Made by a program: the position numbers and the translations under genes. From Streptomyces sp. DSM 110735 (GTDB taxonomy: Bacteria > Actinomycetota > Actinomycetes > Streptomycetales > Streptomycetaceae), in assembly GCF_016482685.1 (NCBI RefSeq), contig NZ_JACYHF010000001.1, positions 1 through 64,000 of the forward strand: DNA of 64,000 nt. The letters run 5' to 3'. Shown one piece after another: positions 52,362-60,117 of this stretch. Numbering within the stretch: position 1 is the first letter of the stretch; each line of letters opens with the position of its first letter. The notes beneath the pieces were generated by a model. The model was not told the DNA's origin. It did not search any database and saw only the letters and a list, made by a program, of their open reading frames with translations.

Positions 52362-52829
52362 TCAGCCCTGGAGGAGCTTCTTCACGACGGCGGCGACGCG
52401 ACCGCCCTCGGCAAGACCGGCGACCTTCGGGTTCACGATCTTCATGACGGCGCCCATGGCGCGCGGACCCTCGGCACCGGCTGCCCTGGCCTCCTCGACC
52501 GCCTGGGCGACGATCGCGTTCAGCTCGTCGTCGGAGAGCTGCTTGGGCAGGTACGTGGCGAGGATCTCGCCCTCCGCCTTCTCCCGCTCGGCCGACTCCG
52601 CACGACCACCCTGCGCGAACGCCTCGGCCGCCTCGCGACGCTTCTTGGCCTCCTTGGTGATCACCTTGAGGACCTCGTCGTCGGACAGCTCGCGCTTCTC
52701 CTTGCCCGCGACCTCTTCCTTGGAGATCGCGGCCAGGGTCAGCCGGAGCGTGGAGGAGCGCAGCTCGTCGCGCTCCTTGATCGCGGCGTTGAGGTCGTCG
52801 TGCAGCTTCGCCTTGAGCGTGGTGGTCAT
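52362..52829 (-). CDS. GatB/YqeY-domain protein
   Basis: A 155-residue helical protein starting at the ATG MTTTLKAKLH. The whole length is a YqeY domain: RSSTLRLTLAAISKEEV, DDEVLKVITKEAKKRREA, YLPKQLSDDEL and MGAVMKIVNPKVAGLAEG. The domain also forms the tRNA-binding tail of GatB amidotransferase; free-standing YqeY proteins have no proven function. GACAAT seven bases before the ATG may be a -10 element of a leaderless message. Confidence 0.9.
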   Translation of the reverse strand: MTTTLKAKLHDDLNAAIKERDELRSSTLRLTLAAISKEEVAGKEKRELSDDEVLKVITKEAKKRREAAEAFAQGGRAESAEREKAEGEILATYLPKQLSDDELNAIVAQAVEEARAAGAEGPRAMGAVMKIVNPKVAGLAEGGRVAAVVKKLLQG

Positions 52830-52969
52830 GGTCCGATTGTCGCAGGTGCGGTGCTCGGGACGCGCCCCGATTTCACTGCCCGGGCTCTTGGTCCCTTCCG
52901 GCCCGAACTCCCTGTGCGCCAAAGGGCTCCCGGTCTCACCGTCGCGCCGGGGTCTGACACGATGGTCGT

Positions 52970-53896
52970 ATGCGCGCGCGATATGGAGTACCCCTGGGGA
53001 TCATGGCGGCAGGCGCCGCCGGAGTGGCGTACGCGGCGGGGTTCGAGGCCCGCTCCTTCCGCCTGCGACGAGTGACGGTGCCGGTGCTGCCGCCGGGCAT
53101 GCGCCCGCTGCGGGTGCTCCAGGTCTCCGACATCCACATGGTGAGCGGCCAGGGCAAGAAGCGGCGCTGGCTGCAGTCGCTCGCGGGACTGCGCCCCGAC
53201 TTCGTGATCAACACCGGCGACAACCTGTCGGACCCCGAGGGCGTTCCCGAGGTGCTGGACGCGCTCGGTCCGCTGATGGAGTTCCCGGGCGCGTACGTCT
53301 TCGGGTCCAACGACTACTACGGCCCCAAGCTGCGCAACCCCGCGCGTTATCTGTTCGAGAAGGCCAGCGGGCGCCACGGTCTGAACGGCAACGCGCCCGC
53401 CACCGGCGTGGTCCACAACCCCTGGGAGGACCTCCGGGACGGTTTCGACTCCGCGGGCTGGCTCAACCTGACCAACACCCGGGGCACGCTGAAGATCGAC
53501 GGCTCCACGATCGAGCTGACCGGTCTGGACGACCCGCACATCAAGCGCGACCGCTACGCGCGGGTGGCCGGGGGTCCGACGGCCGGGCACGACTTCTCGA
53601 TGGGCGTGGTCCACGCGCCGTACCTGCGCACGCTGGACGCGTTCACGGAGGACGGCTATCCGCTGGTCCTCGCCGGTCACACCCACGGCGGCCAGCTCTG
53701 CATCCCCTTCTACGGCGCGCTGGTCACCAACTGCGACCTGGACACGGACCGGGTGAAGGGGCTGTCGACGCACTCGGTGGACGGGCGGACGTCGTATCTG
53801 CACGTGTCGGCGGGGTGCGGGACGAACCGGTACACGCCGGTGCGGTTCGCGTGTCCGCCGGAGGTCACGTTGCTGACGCTGGTGGGACGGGTCTAG
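52970..53896 (+). CDS. Membrane-anchored metallophosphoesterase (YkuE-like)
   Basis: A 308-residue calcineurin-like phosphoesterase with an N-terminal signal-anchor helix (LGIMAAGAAGVAYAAGF). Metal ligands are in VSDIHM, NTGDN, FGSNDYYG (Asn-Asp in place of the usual Asn-His) and the C-terminal GHTHGGQL. YkuE-type enzymes hydrolyse phospholipid-like or nucleotide substrates at the membrane. It is transcribed divergently from the YqeY gene and precedes a membrane protein gene on the same strand. Confidence 0.9.
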   Translation: MRARYGVPLGIMAAGAAGVAYAAGFEARSFRLRRVTVPVLPPGMRPLRVLQVSDIHMVSGQGKKRRWLQSLAGLRPDFVINTGDNLSDPEGVPEVLDALGPLMEFPGAYVFGSNDYYGPKLRNPARYLFEKASGRHGLNGNAPATGVVHNPWEDLRDGFDSAGWLNLTNTRGTLKIDGSTIELTGLDDPHIKRDRYARVAGGPTAGHDFSMGVVHAPYLRTLDAFTEDGYPLVLAGHTHGGQLCIPFYGALVTNCDLDTDRVKGLSTHSVDGRTSYLHVSAGCGTNRYTPVRFACPPEVTLLTLVGRV

Positions 53897-53980
53897 CGAT
53901 CCTGGGCGCTCGCGGGTTGGCGTACCCCTCCCGGAGTACGCCAAATAGCCCCATTCATCCCTTATGCCTAGCGTGAGGGC

Positions 53981-54742
53981 ATGACCGCACCGATACCCAG
54001 GGACATCCCGGACCTGCCGGCGATCCCCAGCCCGCCCGTGCTCCAGCCGTCGCCGGTGCCGGTGACGGCGGTGGTGGCTCCGATCCGACGGCCCTGGGTG
54101 GCGCTGTTCCGCCTGGGAACCGCGCTGCTCGCGCTGGCCGGGATCGCCCTGGAACTCATGATCGGCGCCCCGTCCCGCATCCTGAGCCACTTCGGCGTCC
54201 AGGCGGCGGCGCTGCTCGCGGTGGTCATGCTCCTGTCGGCGTCACGCTCGTGGCGGGCGCGGAGGGCGCTGCCGTCCGGGCTGTCGGGGGCGGCACTCCT
54301 CTACATGGTGACGAGCGCGCTGACGTACCACGTGCTGCTCGCCCATACGACGCCGCCGTTCTCGATGACGGGCACGTCGGCGATCCCGGAGCGGTGGCAC
54401 GCCCAGTGGGGCGCGCTCCAGATCCTCTACACCGTGCTGCCGCTGGCGGCCCTGCTGGACTGGCTCCTCTTCACCCCCGCCCCCCGCCTGCACCTGCGCC
54501 AGGCGGCGGCGTGGCTGGTGTTCCCGCTGGCGTACCTGATCTTCACGCTGACGCGGGCGCTGTTCATCCCCTCGGGCAGCCCGCGGGGCCGCTACCTCTA
54601 CCCCTTCCTGGACGCCGCCGCCCACGGCTACCGCAGCACCCTCGCGAACGCCCTCCTCATCGGCCTCGCGATCTACGCCCTCGCCCTCCTCCTCATCGCC
54701 CTCGACCACACCCGCCCGACCCCCACCCGCCGCCGCGTCTGA
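53981..54742 (+). CDS. Pr6Pr-type six-helix membrane protein
   Basis: A 253-residue membrane protein. A 35-residue Pro-rich cytoplasmic start is followed by six helices. Family features of the Pr6Pr group are the polar segments TYHVLLAHT, HAQWGALQILYTVLPLAALLDWLLF and YPFLDAAAHGY in the helices. The group is of unknown function, possibly distant from FAR-17a/AIG1 hydrolases that use buried Thr and His residues. The start ATG MTAPIPRDIP has GAGGGC just upstream. Confidence 0.82.
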   Translation: MTAPIPRDIPDLPAIPSPPVLQPSPVPVTAVVAPIRRPWVALFRLGTALLALAGIALELMIGAPSRILSHFGVQAAALLAVVMLLSASRSWRARRALPSGLSGAALLYMVTSALTYHVLLAHTTPPFSMTGTSAIPERWHAQWGALQILYTVLPLAALLDWLLFTPAPRLHLRQAAAWLVFPLAYLIFTLTRALFIPSGSPRGRYLYPFLDAAAHGYRSTLANALLIGLAIYALALLLIALDHTRPTPTRRRV

Positions 54743-54818
54743 CCCCACCCACAACCGGATTTCGCCCTCAGCCCCCAGTGGGCTAAAGTAAACGACGTCG
54801 CCGCGACAGCAGCGACAT

Positions 54819-54892
54819 CGGGGTGTAGCGCAGCTTGGCAGCGCGCTTCGTTCGGGACGAAGAGGTCGTGGGTTCAAATCCCGCCACCCCGA
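54819..54892 (+). tRNA. tRNA-Pro (anticodon CGG)
   Basis: A 74-nt cloverleaf: acceptor CGGGGTG/CACCCCG, D arm GCGC/GCGC, anticodon stem CTTCG/CGAAG with loop TTCGGGA, and T arm GTGGG/CCCGC with TTCAAAT. The anticodon CGG reads CCG. Discriminator A; CCA not encoded. Proline tRNA genes are common integration sites of Streptomyces elements (pSAM2 uses one). Confidence 0.96.
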
Positions 54893-54908
54893 CAGTGAAG
54901 TACCAGAT

Positions 54909-54943
54909 CAGGGGCCTGATCCGCTTAGCGGGTCGGGCCCCTG
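54909..54943 (+). terminator. Terminator of tRNA-Pro
   Basis: A 16-bp stem with two G-U pairs (54909-54924 with 54928-54943) and a 3-nt loop, starting 16 bases after the tRNA. Confidence 0.85.
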
Positions 54944-54958
54944 AGTGGTTCCTGGGGC

Positions 54959-55009
54959 CCCTTTGGGAGCCGTTTGGGAGGCGAGTTTGGAATCTTGGCT
55001 CCCAAAGGG
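54959..55009. repeat. 13-bp inverted repeat with internal direct repeats next to tRNA-Pro
   Basis: CCCTTTGGGAGCC (54959-54971) is exactly mirrored at 54997-55009, with 25 bases between. The same TTTGGGAG/TTTGGA word is repeated directly at 54973 and 54986. Such clustered words beside a tRNA 3' end resemble arm-type sites of tyrosine integrases. No integrase is present. The rest of 54893-55221 shows no gene. A terminator is the alternative. Confidence 0.5.
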
Positions 55010-55221
55010 TCTGCTCCACCGGCAAACTCGGCAGGCGCATCGACCAGCTCTTCGGCACCAACCTCTTCCTCCCCCGCCCAGACACCATGCTGGCAGTCGG
55101 CGCCACGAATCCTGCCCATAAGGTGGCCGGCCTCAATGCCGCCTAGGGCGAAGCCGACCACCTCACCCTCCTCATGTATGACTTATGCGGCCGTAGCGAC
55201 TACGAGTGGTCAGAGGGAATC

Positions 55222-55899
55222 GTGGCAACGTTGGATCTAGGGATCGTCGGTCCCGCACAAAGCGATGATCTCTACCACTTCACCGGCCGTGTCGGATCAC
55301 AGCCTGCGGCGGTCCCGCAGGAGATCCAACACATGACCCCGCAGGAGCGGCTGAACAACATCCTGACGGAAGAGCAGCTGCGAGCCTTCCCGCCCTTCGG
55401 CGCGGTCACCCCGTGTGTGTGCTTCTCAGAAAGCCCCCCTGCCCACCTGAGCCACCTCATCGGCCTGGGTCGCTTCCAGCCTTGGGGGATCGTCGTCAGC
55501 CGATACGGGCTCCTCGACCTCGGCGGAGGCTCAGTCGCCTACGTCCCAGAGGCCGTACATGCACAGTTCAGGGAGGCAGGGCTCGAGCACTGGAGCGTTC
55601 GCACCGGAACGGATTCAGCCTGGATGCACGAGCGGGAGTGGCGGCTTCCCCGAACCGACGGATACGTAAGCATCCGCAGCGTCAGAGCCATCCTTGTCGG
55701 CGACCCAACTTGGCGACCCTCGCTCGTCGAAGCCGCCTGGGTCGACGGATCCACCGGGGAACCTCTGCCCGGCCCGAACGGCTATCCGTTTGCGCAGCCG
55801 ATCATGGACCTGCCTCGACTCTGGCGCGAGTCAGAAATCTGGGTGTGGGACGCCCAAAGGCAGTCGGTGAACAGCTACCCGCCTGGCGCACTGAGTTGA
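55222..55899 (+). CDS. Unknown protein resembling DUF2971/AbiGi-type proteins
   Basis: A 225-residue soluble protein. I choose the GTG at 55222 (VATLDLGIVG) because AGAGGG lies five bases upstream; an ATG at 55174 has none. It has a recognisable order of motifs: LYHFTG near residue 17, LNNILTEEQL, CVCFSESPPAHLSHL, PWGIVVSR, GGGSVAYV and HEREWRLP near 133. This HFT / FSE / GIV / EREWR pattern recalls the DUF2971 and AbiGi families, some members of which are linked to phage defence or toxin-antitoxin pairs. No antitoxin partner is seen. Function is unknown; the family link is my own reading of the motifs. Confidence 0.6.
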   Translation: MATLDLGIVGPAQSDDLYHFTGRVGSQPAAVPQEIQHMTPQERLNNILTEEQLRAFPPFGAVTPCVCFSESPPAHLSHLIGLGRFQPWGIVVSRYGLLDLGGGSVAYVPEAVHAQFREAGLEHWSVRTGTDSAWMHEREWRLPRTDGYVSIRSVRAILVGDPTWRPSLVEAAWVDGSTGEPLPGPNGYPFAQPIMDLPRLWRESEIWVWDAQRQSVNSYPPGALS

Positions 55900-56360
55900 T
55901 GCTCGCCCCAGCCCATACCGAGAGCATGGTGGGCTCGGGCATCATCGATACGAGGTGCTGTGCCGACCGAAGTCGGACGACGCTCCCGCCCCATCTTCAG
56001 GCCGAAGCGTGCAGACAGCCAGACCGGACGCTCGGGACGGATTGCCCGCCTGGCATGCAGAAGCCGCGCTATTGACGCAAGGACACAGGGACAGGGCCGG
56101 GCACGCTGCCGTTGACGAAACACACGTCAAACCACCGGCCCTTCCGAGACCGAGATCAGTCACCGTCCCCCTCGACCTCGCCGCTTCAACGGGCCTCGCA
56201 CGCATGCACACCACGCGCATCACTCAACCCACGCATCGCGTGAACGTGACTGCGCACGCGATTGCCCTGTCAAAGCAACGCCATATCGTGATGAATCGTC
56301 ACATATATTCATCTATCAGCTAATTCAGGCTGACAGGCGCCGCGCGTTCGATGTCGTTGA
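55900..56360. other. Convergent gap, no gene seen
   Basis: These 461 bases lie between two genes that end towards each other. Short frames are present but have neither start signals nor coding-like composition. The tract 56265-56335 is unusually A/T-rich (CACATATATTCATCTATC), which stands out in this genome and may be a remnant of foreign DNA. Confidence 0.45.
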
Positions 56361-56918
56361 TCACATCCGCTCGGACAGCCTGGGGGTGAGCAGCTCCAGC
56401 GCTTCCTCCCAGCGGTAGCGGTCGGCTCCGCCGCCGGCCTTCGGCCGGTGAGGCTCGTACGAACCGATCAGTACCCCCATCTCGCGCAGCCGGGCCAGGC
56501 TCTGTCCATACGCGGGATGGGCTGCTTGCGCGGAATTCACGTACGGCAGGACGGCGGTGGGGATCCCGAAGCCGTGCGCCTCGCACAGGATGCCCAGGGC
56601 GAGCGTGTCGGATATCCCCGCCGCCCACTTGTTGACCGTGTTGAAGGTGGCCGGGGCCACCGCGATGGCATCGGCGGGCGGTAGCGGACGCGGATCACCG
56701 GGGGAGCGCCATGCCGAGCGGATCGGGTAGCCGGTCTGGGTCTCGACGGCCGTCGCGTCCAAGAAGCCCAGGCCCTGCGGGGTGGCGACGACGCCGACAT
56801 CCCAGTCCGCCTCCTGCGCGGCAGTGATCAGCTTGCCGACGTCGCCGGCGACTCCGGCCGCGCACACCACGACGTACAGGAACGGCTTCTTGGTCTGCTG
56901 GTCCGGCTGGTCGCTCAC
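56361..56918 (-). CDS. HFCD-family flavoprotein (phosphopantothenoylcysteine decarboxylase-like)
   Basis: A 185-residue flavoprotein from the GTG VSDQPDQQTK, coupled to the regulator gene by GTGA. The fold is that of Dfp/EpiD: LYVVVCAAGVAGDVGKLI at the start, WDVGVVATPQGLGFLD, and the FMN/substrate motif VAPATFNTVNKWAAGISDTLA near residues 85-105. HFCD enzymes oxidatively decarboxylate cysteine-type carboxylates. The catalytic His of the family, usually in the first third (an xxGSIAxxK-H pattern), is not evident, so it may have another flavin-dependent role. It sits in the regulator arm of the cluster. Confidence 0.83.
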   Translation of the reverse strand: MSDQPDQQTKKPFLYVVVCAAGVAGDVGKLITAAQEADWDVGVVATPQGLGFLDATAVETQTGYPIRSAWRSPGDPRPLPPADAIAVAPATFNTVNKWAAGISDTLALGILCEAHGFGIPTAVLPYVNSAQAAHPAYGQSLARLREMGVLIGSYEPHRPKAGGGADRYRWEEALELLTPRLSERM

Positions 56919-58195
56919 GCGGGGACTCCCAGTTGACGACTGAAGTGATGCAGTGCGGGCAGCGTACGGCGGCGGTCGCGGGCGGCCATGTCGGCGACCA
57001 GCTCCCGGACGGCGGGGCGGCGGATGTCCTGGGCCGCACAGCTCTCGGCGATGCGCAGCGTCTGGTACCCATCGGCGAGACGGCCCTGCTGGCTGTAGGC
57101 GCGGGCGGCGTCGACCCACAGGGCGGCACGGCGCTCGGGGACCGGGATGTGCCGGCGCATGAGCGGCCGGGCTGCCTCCAGGGCGATGCCTGCGTCGCCG
57201 AAGGAGACGGCCGCGCTGACCTGGTGGAGGGCGACGTTGGTGGGGCTGAAGTTCGCCCAGGCGTCGGGCCGGTCGAAGGCGACGTAGCGAGCCACCTCTC
57301 GGGCTTCGGTGAGGAAGTCCTCGGTGGTGTCACGGTCGCCGTTCCTGCTTGCCGCGGTCGCCCCACGAAGCAGCAGCAGGCCGACCGCTGCCAGGTAGCG
57401 CGGCGACCGCTGGTCGTAGGCGCCGGTGAGTTGGTCGGCGGTGTGGCGGATGATGTTCACCGCCTGTGGGGTGTGCTTCTCTCGGACGAGGACGTGGGCG
57501 TGAACGCGGACGCTGGCGGCGAGGACGACCGGGTCTCCGGAACGCTCCGCCTCGGCCATGGCGCGACCGGCCGCGAGCCAGGCGTTGCCCTGATCAGCCC
57601 GCTTCAGCAAGAGGCTCACTGACGTCTGGTACGCGGTCGCGAGCAACCCGGACGCCTCGGCCGTGCCGGATGAGCCCCCGACTGCATGGCGCAGGTCGGC
57701 GATCAGCCCCGGCAGGGTGCGTTCCAACTCCGTGTACTCGCACGTGCAGAACAGCCGCCGTACGGTCCGTGTTCGAACGCGCAGCCCGTTGATGTCCAAG
57801 GCTTGGCCCGTGGCCGTTGGGCTCATGCCGGGCAGCAAGACCCGAACCAGGTCTTGATGCGTTGCGGCGGGCGAAGTCGGAACCGCGAGCGCGGCGACGC
57901 CTGCGGCAAGAAGGGTACGGCGGTGCATGTCCTCTGCCTCAAGGTCCGAGGTGCTGGTATTCGGCGCGGCAGCGAGGCCAAGGTGGTGTAGCGGGATGTT
58001 CAGCGCCTGCGCGACCTCACGCAGCATGCGGACATCGTCAATACCCCGGCCACTCTCCAGGCGGCTCACCTTCGACTGGTGATACCCCAGTGCGGATGCG
58101 ACGTCTTTCTGCGAGCGCCGCTGTAACACGCGTGCCCGACGGATCACTTCGCCGATCCGTCTCGCCTCGTTCTGCCCCTCGGCCATCTGTGCCAC
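56915..58195 (-). CDS. XRE-family regulator with TPR-like C-terminal domain
   Basis: A 426-residue regulator. I choose the GTG at 58195 (VAQMAEGQNE) because AGGAGG lies four bases upstream; the ATG at 58186 is alternative. Residues 18-70 are a lambda-repressor-like HTH (RRSQKDVASALGYHQSKVSR). A segment MHRRTLLAAGVAALAVP follows, and the remaining 270 residues form helical pairs of TPR type (LLATAYQTSVSLLLKRAD, NAWLAAGRAMAEAERSG). This layout is widespread in Streptomyces, often as sensors paired with small ATP-binding proteins. It is divergent from such a gene here, with an operator-like palindrome in the shared promoter region. Confidence 0.88.
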   Translation of the reverse strand: MAQMAEGQNEARRIGEVIRRARVLQRRSQKDVASALGYHQSKVSRLESGRGIDDVRMLREVAQALNIPLHHLGLAAAPNTSTSDLEAEDMHRRTLLAAGVAALAVPTSPAATHQDLVRVLLPGMSPTATGQALDINGLRVRTRTVRRLFCTCEYTELERTLPGLIADLRHAVGGSSGTAEASGLLATAYQTSVSLLLKRADQGNAWLAAGRAMAEAERSGDPVVLAASVRVHAHVLVREKHTPQAVNIIRHTADQLTGAYDQRSPRYLAAVGLLLLRGATAASRNGDRDTTEDFLTEAREVARYVAFDRPDAWANFSPTNVALHQVSAAVSFGDAGIALEAARPLMRRHIPVPERRAALWVDAARAYSQQGRLADGYQTLRIAESCAAQDIRRPAVRELVADMAARDRRRTLPALHHFSRQLGVPA

Positions 58196-58251
58196 GGCTC
58201 CTCCTGCCGCCGCCGATCCTGCCCGTTCAACCGAGCGTAGCCGAGGGGCGA

Positions 58252-58287
58252 TTGACCGTGATGCAGCTCCTGCATAAGTGATGCAGC
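58252..58287 (+). promoter_or_regulatory. Promoter of the MurA-like/deaminase-like operon with embedded operator
   Basis: TTGACC (58252-58257) and TAAGTG (58275-58280) are separated by 17 bp. In the spacer, TGCAG and CTGCA (58262-58266 and 58270-58274) form an inverted repeat, and the word TGATGCAGC occurs twice, 20 bp apart (58259-58267 and 58279-58287). A regulator bound here would block the plus-strand operon and sit near the -35 region of the divergent XRE gene, whose -10 may be TACGCT at 58234-58239 (minus). Confidence 0.6.
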
Positions 58288-58362
58288 CACGGCACCCGGT
58301 GTGGCTCCGCTTGTGCCTGGCGCGGTTGCGTGGAGGAGCAGCACCGATCCAGGAGGTCACTC

Positions 58363-58794
58363 ATGGAAGTGCACCAAGTCCGTTTCCCTGTCTCCGGCAC
58401 ACCTGGTGCAGCTACGGCTGCACGACAGCAGCTCGCGGGCGTGATACGGACCTGGAATGCATTCCTGGGGCCCGAACTCCTGGACACGGCAGAGCTGGTG
58501 GCCGCCGAGCTGATCACGAACGCGGTGCGGCACGCGGGACACGGGCCGATCTCAGCCGGCGCGCGCCTGAGCGACGTGCGTCTGCTGATCGAGGTGACAG
58601 ACACGAGTCCTGACCTCCCGCAGGTCGGTCTGCCCGACACGGACGAGGAAGGAGGACGCGGCCTGTTCCTCGTCGCCGCGCTCGCGGATCGCCACGGATT
58701 CGATCAGGTGCCACGAGGCAAGCGCTGCTGGGCCGAGTTCAAGGTCAGCGCACCGCCTCAGCCCTCCCAACGCTGCCCCTTGCAGAGGAGTTGA
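58363..58794 (+). CDS. RsbW-like ATP-binding protein
   Basis: A 143-residue GHKL-fold protein, with Shine-Dalgarno AGGAGG five bases before the ATG MEVHQVRFPV. The N box is LVAAELITNAVRHAG near residues 45-59, complete with Glu and Asn. The G region is DEEGGRGLFLVAALADRHG near residues 90-108. Streptomyces have dozens of such proteins, commonly encoded beside XRE regulators. It is the first gene of the plus-strand operon, three bases before the MurA-like gene, so it may modulate the XRE regulator. Confidence 0.86.
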   Translation: MEVHQVRFPVSGTPGAATAARQQLAGVIRTWNAFLGPELLDTAELVAAELITNAVRHAGHGPISAGARLSDVRLLIEVTDTSPDLPQVGLPDTDEEGGRGLFLVAALADRHGFDQVPRGKRCWAEFKVSAPPQPSQRCPLQRS

Positions 58795-58797
58795 CTG

Positions 58798-60117
58798 TTG
58801 ACAGCCGTACGGATTCCCCCAATCGCAGCCGAAGTAGTCGCCATCCGGCCCGGCAGCCCGCTCACCGGTTCCGTCGAGGTCGACGGGTCCAAGAACGCGG
58901 CGTTGCCCCTGCTGGCCGCCGCCGCGGCGATGCACCGGCCGGTGCATGTGGGCAACGTTCCGAGCAACACCGACGTCGAGACCATGCTCACCCTGCTTCA
59001 GCAGGCCGGCTGGCACACGGCCCGCCCCGTCAGCGATCCACACACCGTGGTGATCCTGCCGAGCGACAGCATCCAGTCGGGTCCAAATGCCGACACCGCC
59101 GCGCGCATCCGAGCCTCGTACTACCTCGTACCCGCGCTGCTGGGCGCGTATGGGCGAGCCCGACTTCCCTGGCCGGGCGGCTGCCGCATCGGGGAGCGCG
59201 GGATGGAGCAGCACTTCACGGTCTACGAGCGCTTCGGTGACCGCGTGACCGTCGACGACCACGGCTACCTCGTAGAGGCAGCATCCGCCCCGACCGGCAC
59301 GGTTTCTATCATGCTGCCCTTCCGCTCTCGGGGCGCGAGTATCGCCGCTCTCCTGCGTGCGGTCGTAGCCGGACGGCCGCTGCGTCTTGGCCAGCCGAAC
59401 CTGTCACCGGAAGTGCTCAGCATCGTCGGAGCGTTGCAGGTGGCCGGATGGGAGTGCCGGGTCAGCGAGTCCGTACTGACGCTCGCGCCGCCCCCGGCTG
59501 CTCCCACCGGGACCATCACCTGGAGAGTGCCCGGCGACAAGATCGAGGCCGGAACGCTGGCCTGTGCGGTCGCGGCGACCGGCGGCGACGCGCGCATCTG
59601 CGGCGTCCGCGGCGATGACGTCGCTCCTCTGGTCGCCGCCCTGCGATCGCTCGGCGTACCCGCCGAGACCGAGGGCGACGTGCTCGCGGTGCAGGCTCGG
59701 GGCTCCCACCCTGCCGACAAGCCACTGCGAGCCATCGCCTCCCTCTCCCCCGGCGGTCTGGACGCCGACTTCGAACCACCGCTGATGGCGTTTGCCCTCA
59801 CCCGCCCCGGTACCCATCTGTTCGCTGACACCATCAACCCGGGCCGCCACGGCAACCTCTTACCGCAACTCGCCCGCCTGGGCGCCGAGATCCACGAGGT
59901 CTCGCCCACCGAGTGCCGCTTCACCGGCCCGCAGCAACTGGTCGGCGCCGGGGTGGAGGCAACCGACATCCGTACGGGCTCCGCCCTGCTCATCGCCGGC
60001 CTCACCGCTCGCGGCGTCACCACCCTCGGCGGGCTCGAACAGCTCCGGCGCGGCCATGCCGACCTGCCCACCAAGCTGCACGCCCTCGGCGCCGACATCT
60101 GCGAGGTCACCCCGTGA
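58798..60117 (+). CDS. MurA-like enolpyruvyl transferase
   Basis: A 439-residue member of the EPSP synthase/MurA family, starting at TTG with AGAGGAG eight bases upstream. The fold's two-domain repeats are visible. Near the start, GSVEVDGSKNAALPLLAA carries the Lys-Asn pair of MurA. The flexible loop LPWPGGCRIGERGMEQH has the cysteine that, in MurA, is the phosphomycin-sensitive Cys. An Asp-containing GGLDADFEPPL and the final RRGHADLPTKLHALGAD correspond to the catalytic Asp and the Arg region. It is not the housekeeping murA, which lies with other genes in streptomycetes. The acceptor may be a nucleotide, as for NikO in nikkomycin synthesis. Confidence 0.85.
   Translation: MTAVRIPPIAAEVVAIRPGSPLTGSVEVDGSKNAALPLLAAAAAMHRPVHVGNVPSNTDVETMLTLLQQAGWHTARPVSDPHTVVILPSDSIQSGPNADTAARIRASYYLVPALLGAYGRARLPWPGGCRIGERGMEQHFTVYERFGDRVTVDDHGYLVEAASAPTGTVSIMLPFRSRGASIAALLRAVVAGRPLRLGQPNLSPEVLSIVGALQVAGWECRVSESVLTLAPPPAAPTGTITWRVPGDKIEAGTLACAVAATGGDARICGVRGDDVAPLVAALRSLGVPAETEGDVLAVQARGSHPADKPLRAIASLSPGGLDADFEPPLMAFALTRPGTHLFADTINPGRHGNLLPQLARLGAEIHEVSPTECRFTGPQQLVGAGVEATDIRTGSALLIAGLTARGVTTLGGLEQLRRGHADLPTKLHALGADICEVTP

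Noticed and set aside
55955..56323. 122-codon plus-strand frame after the AbiGi-like gene
   Set aside because: No Shine-Dalgarno, mixed composition, crosses the A/T-rich tract and looks unlike any protein family.
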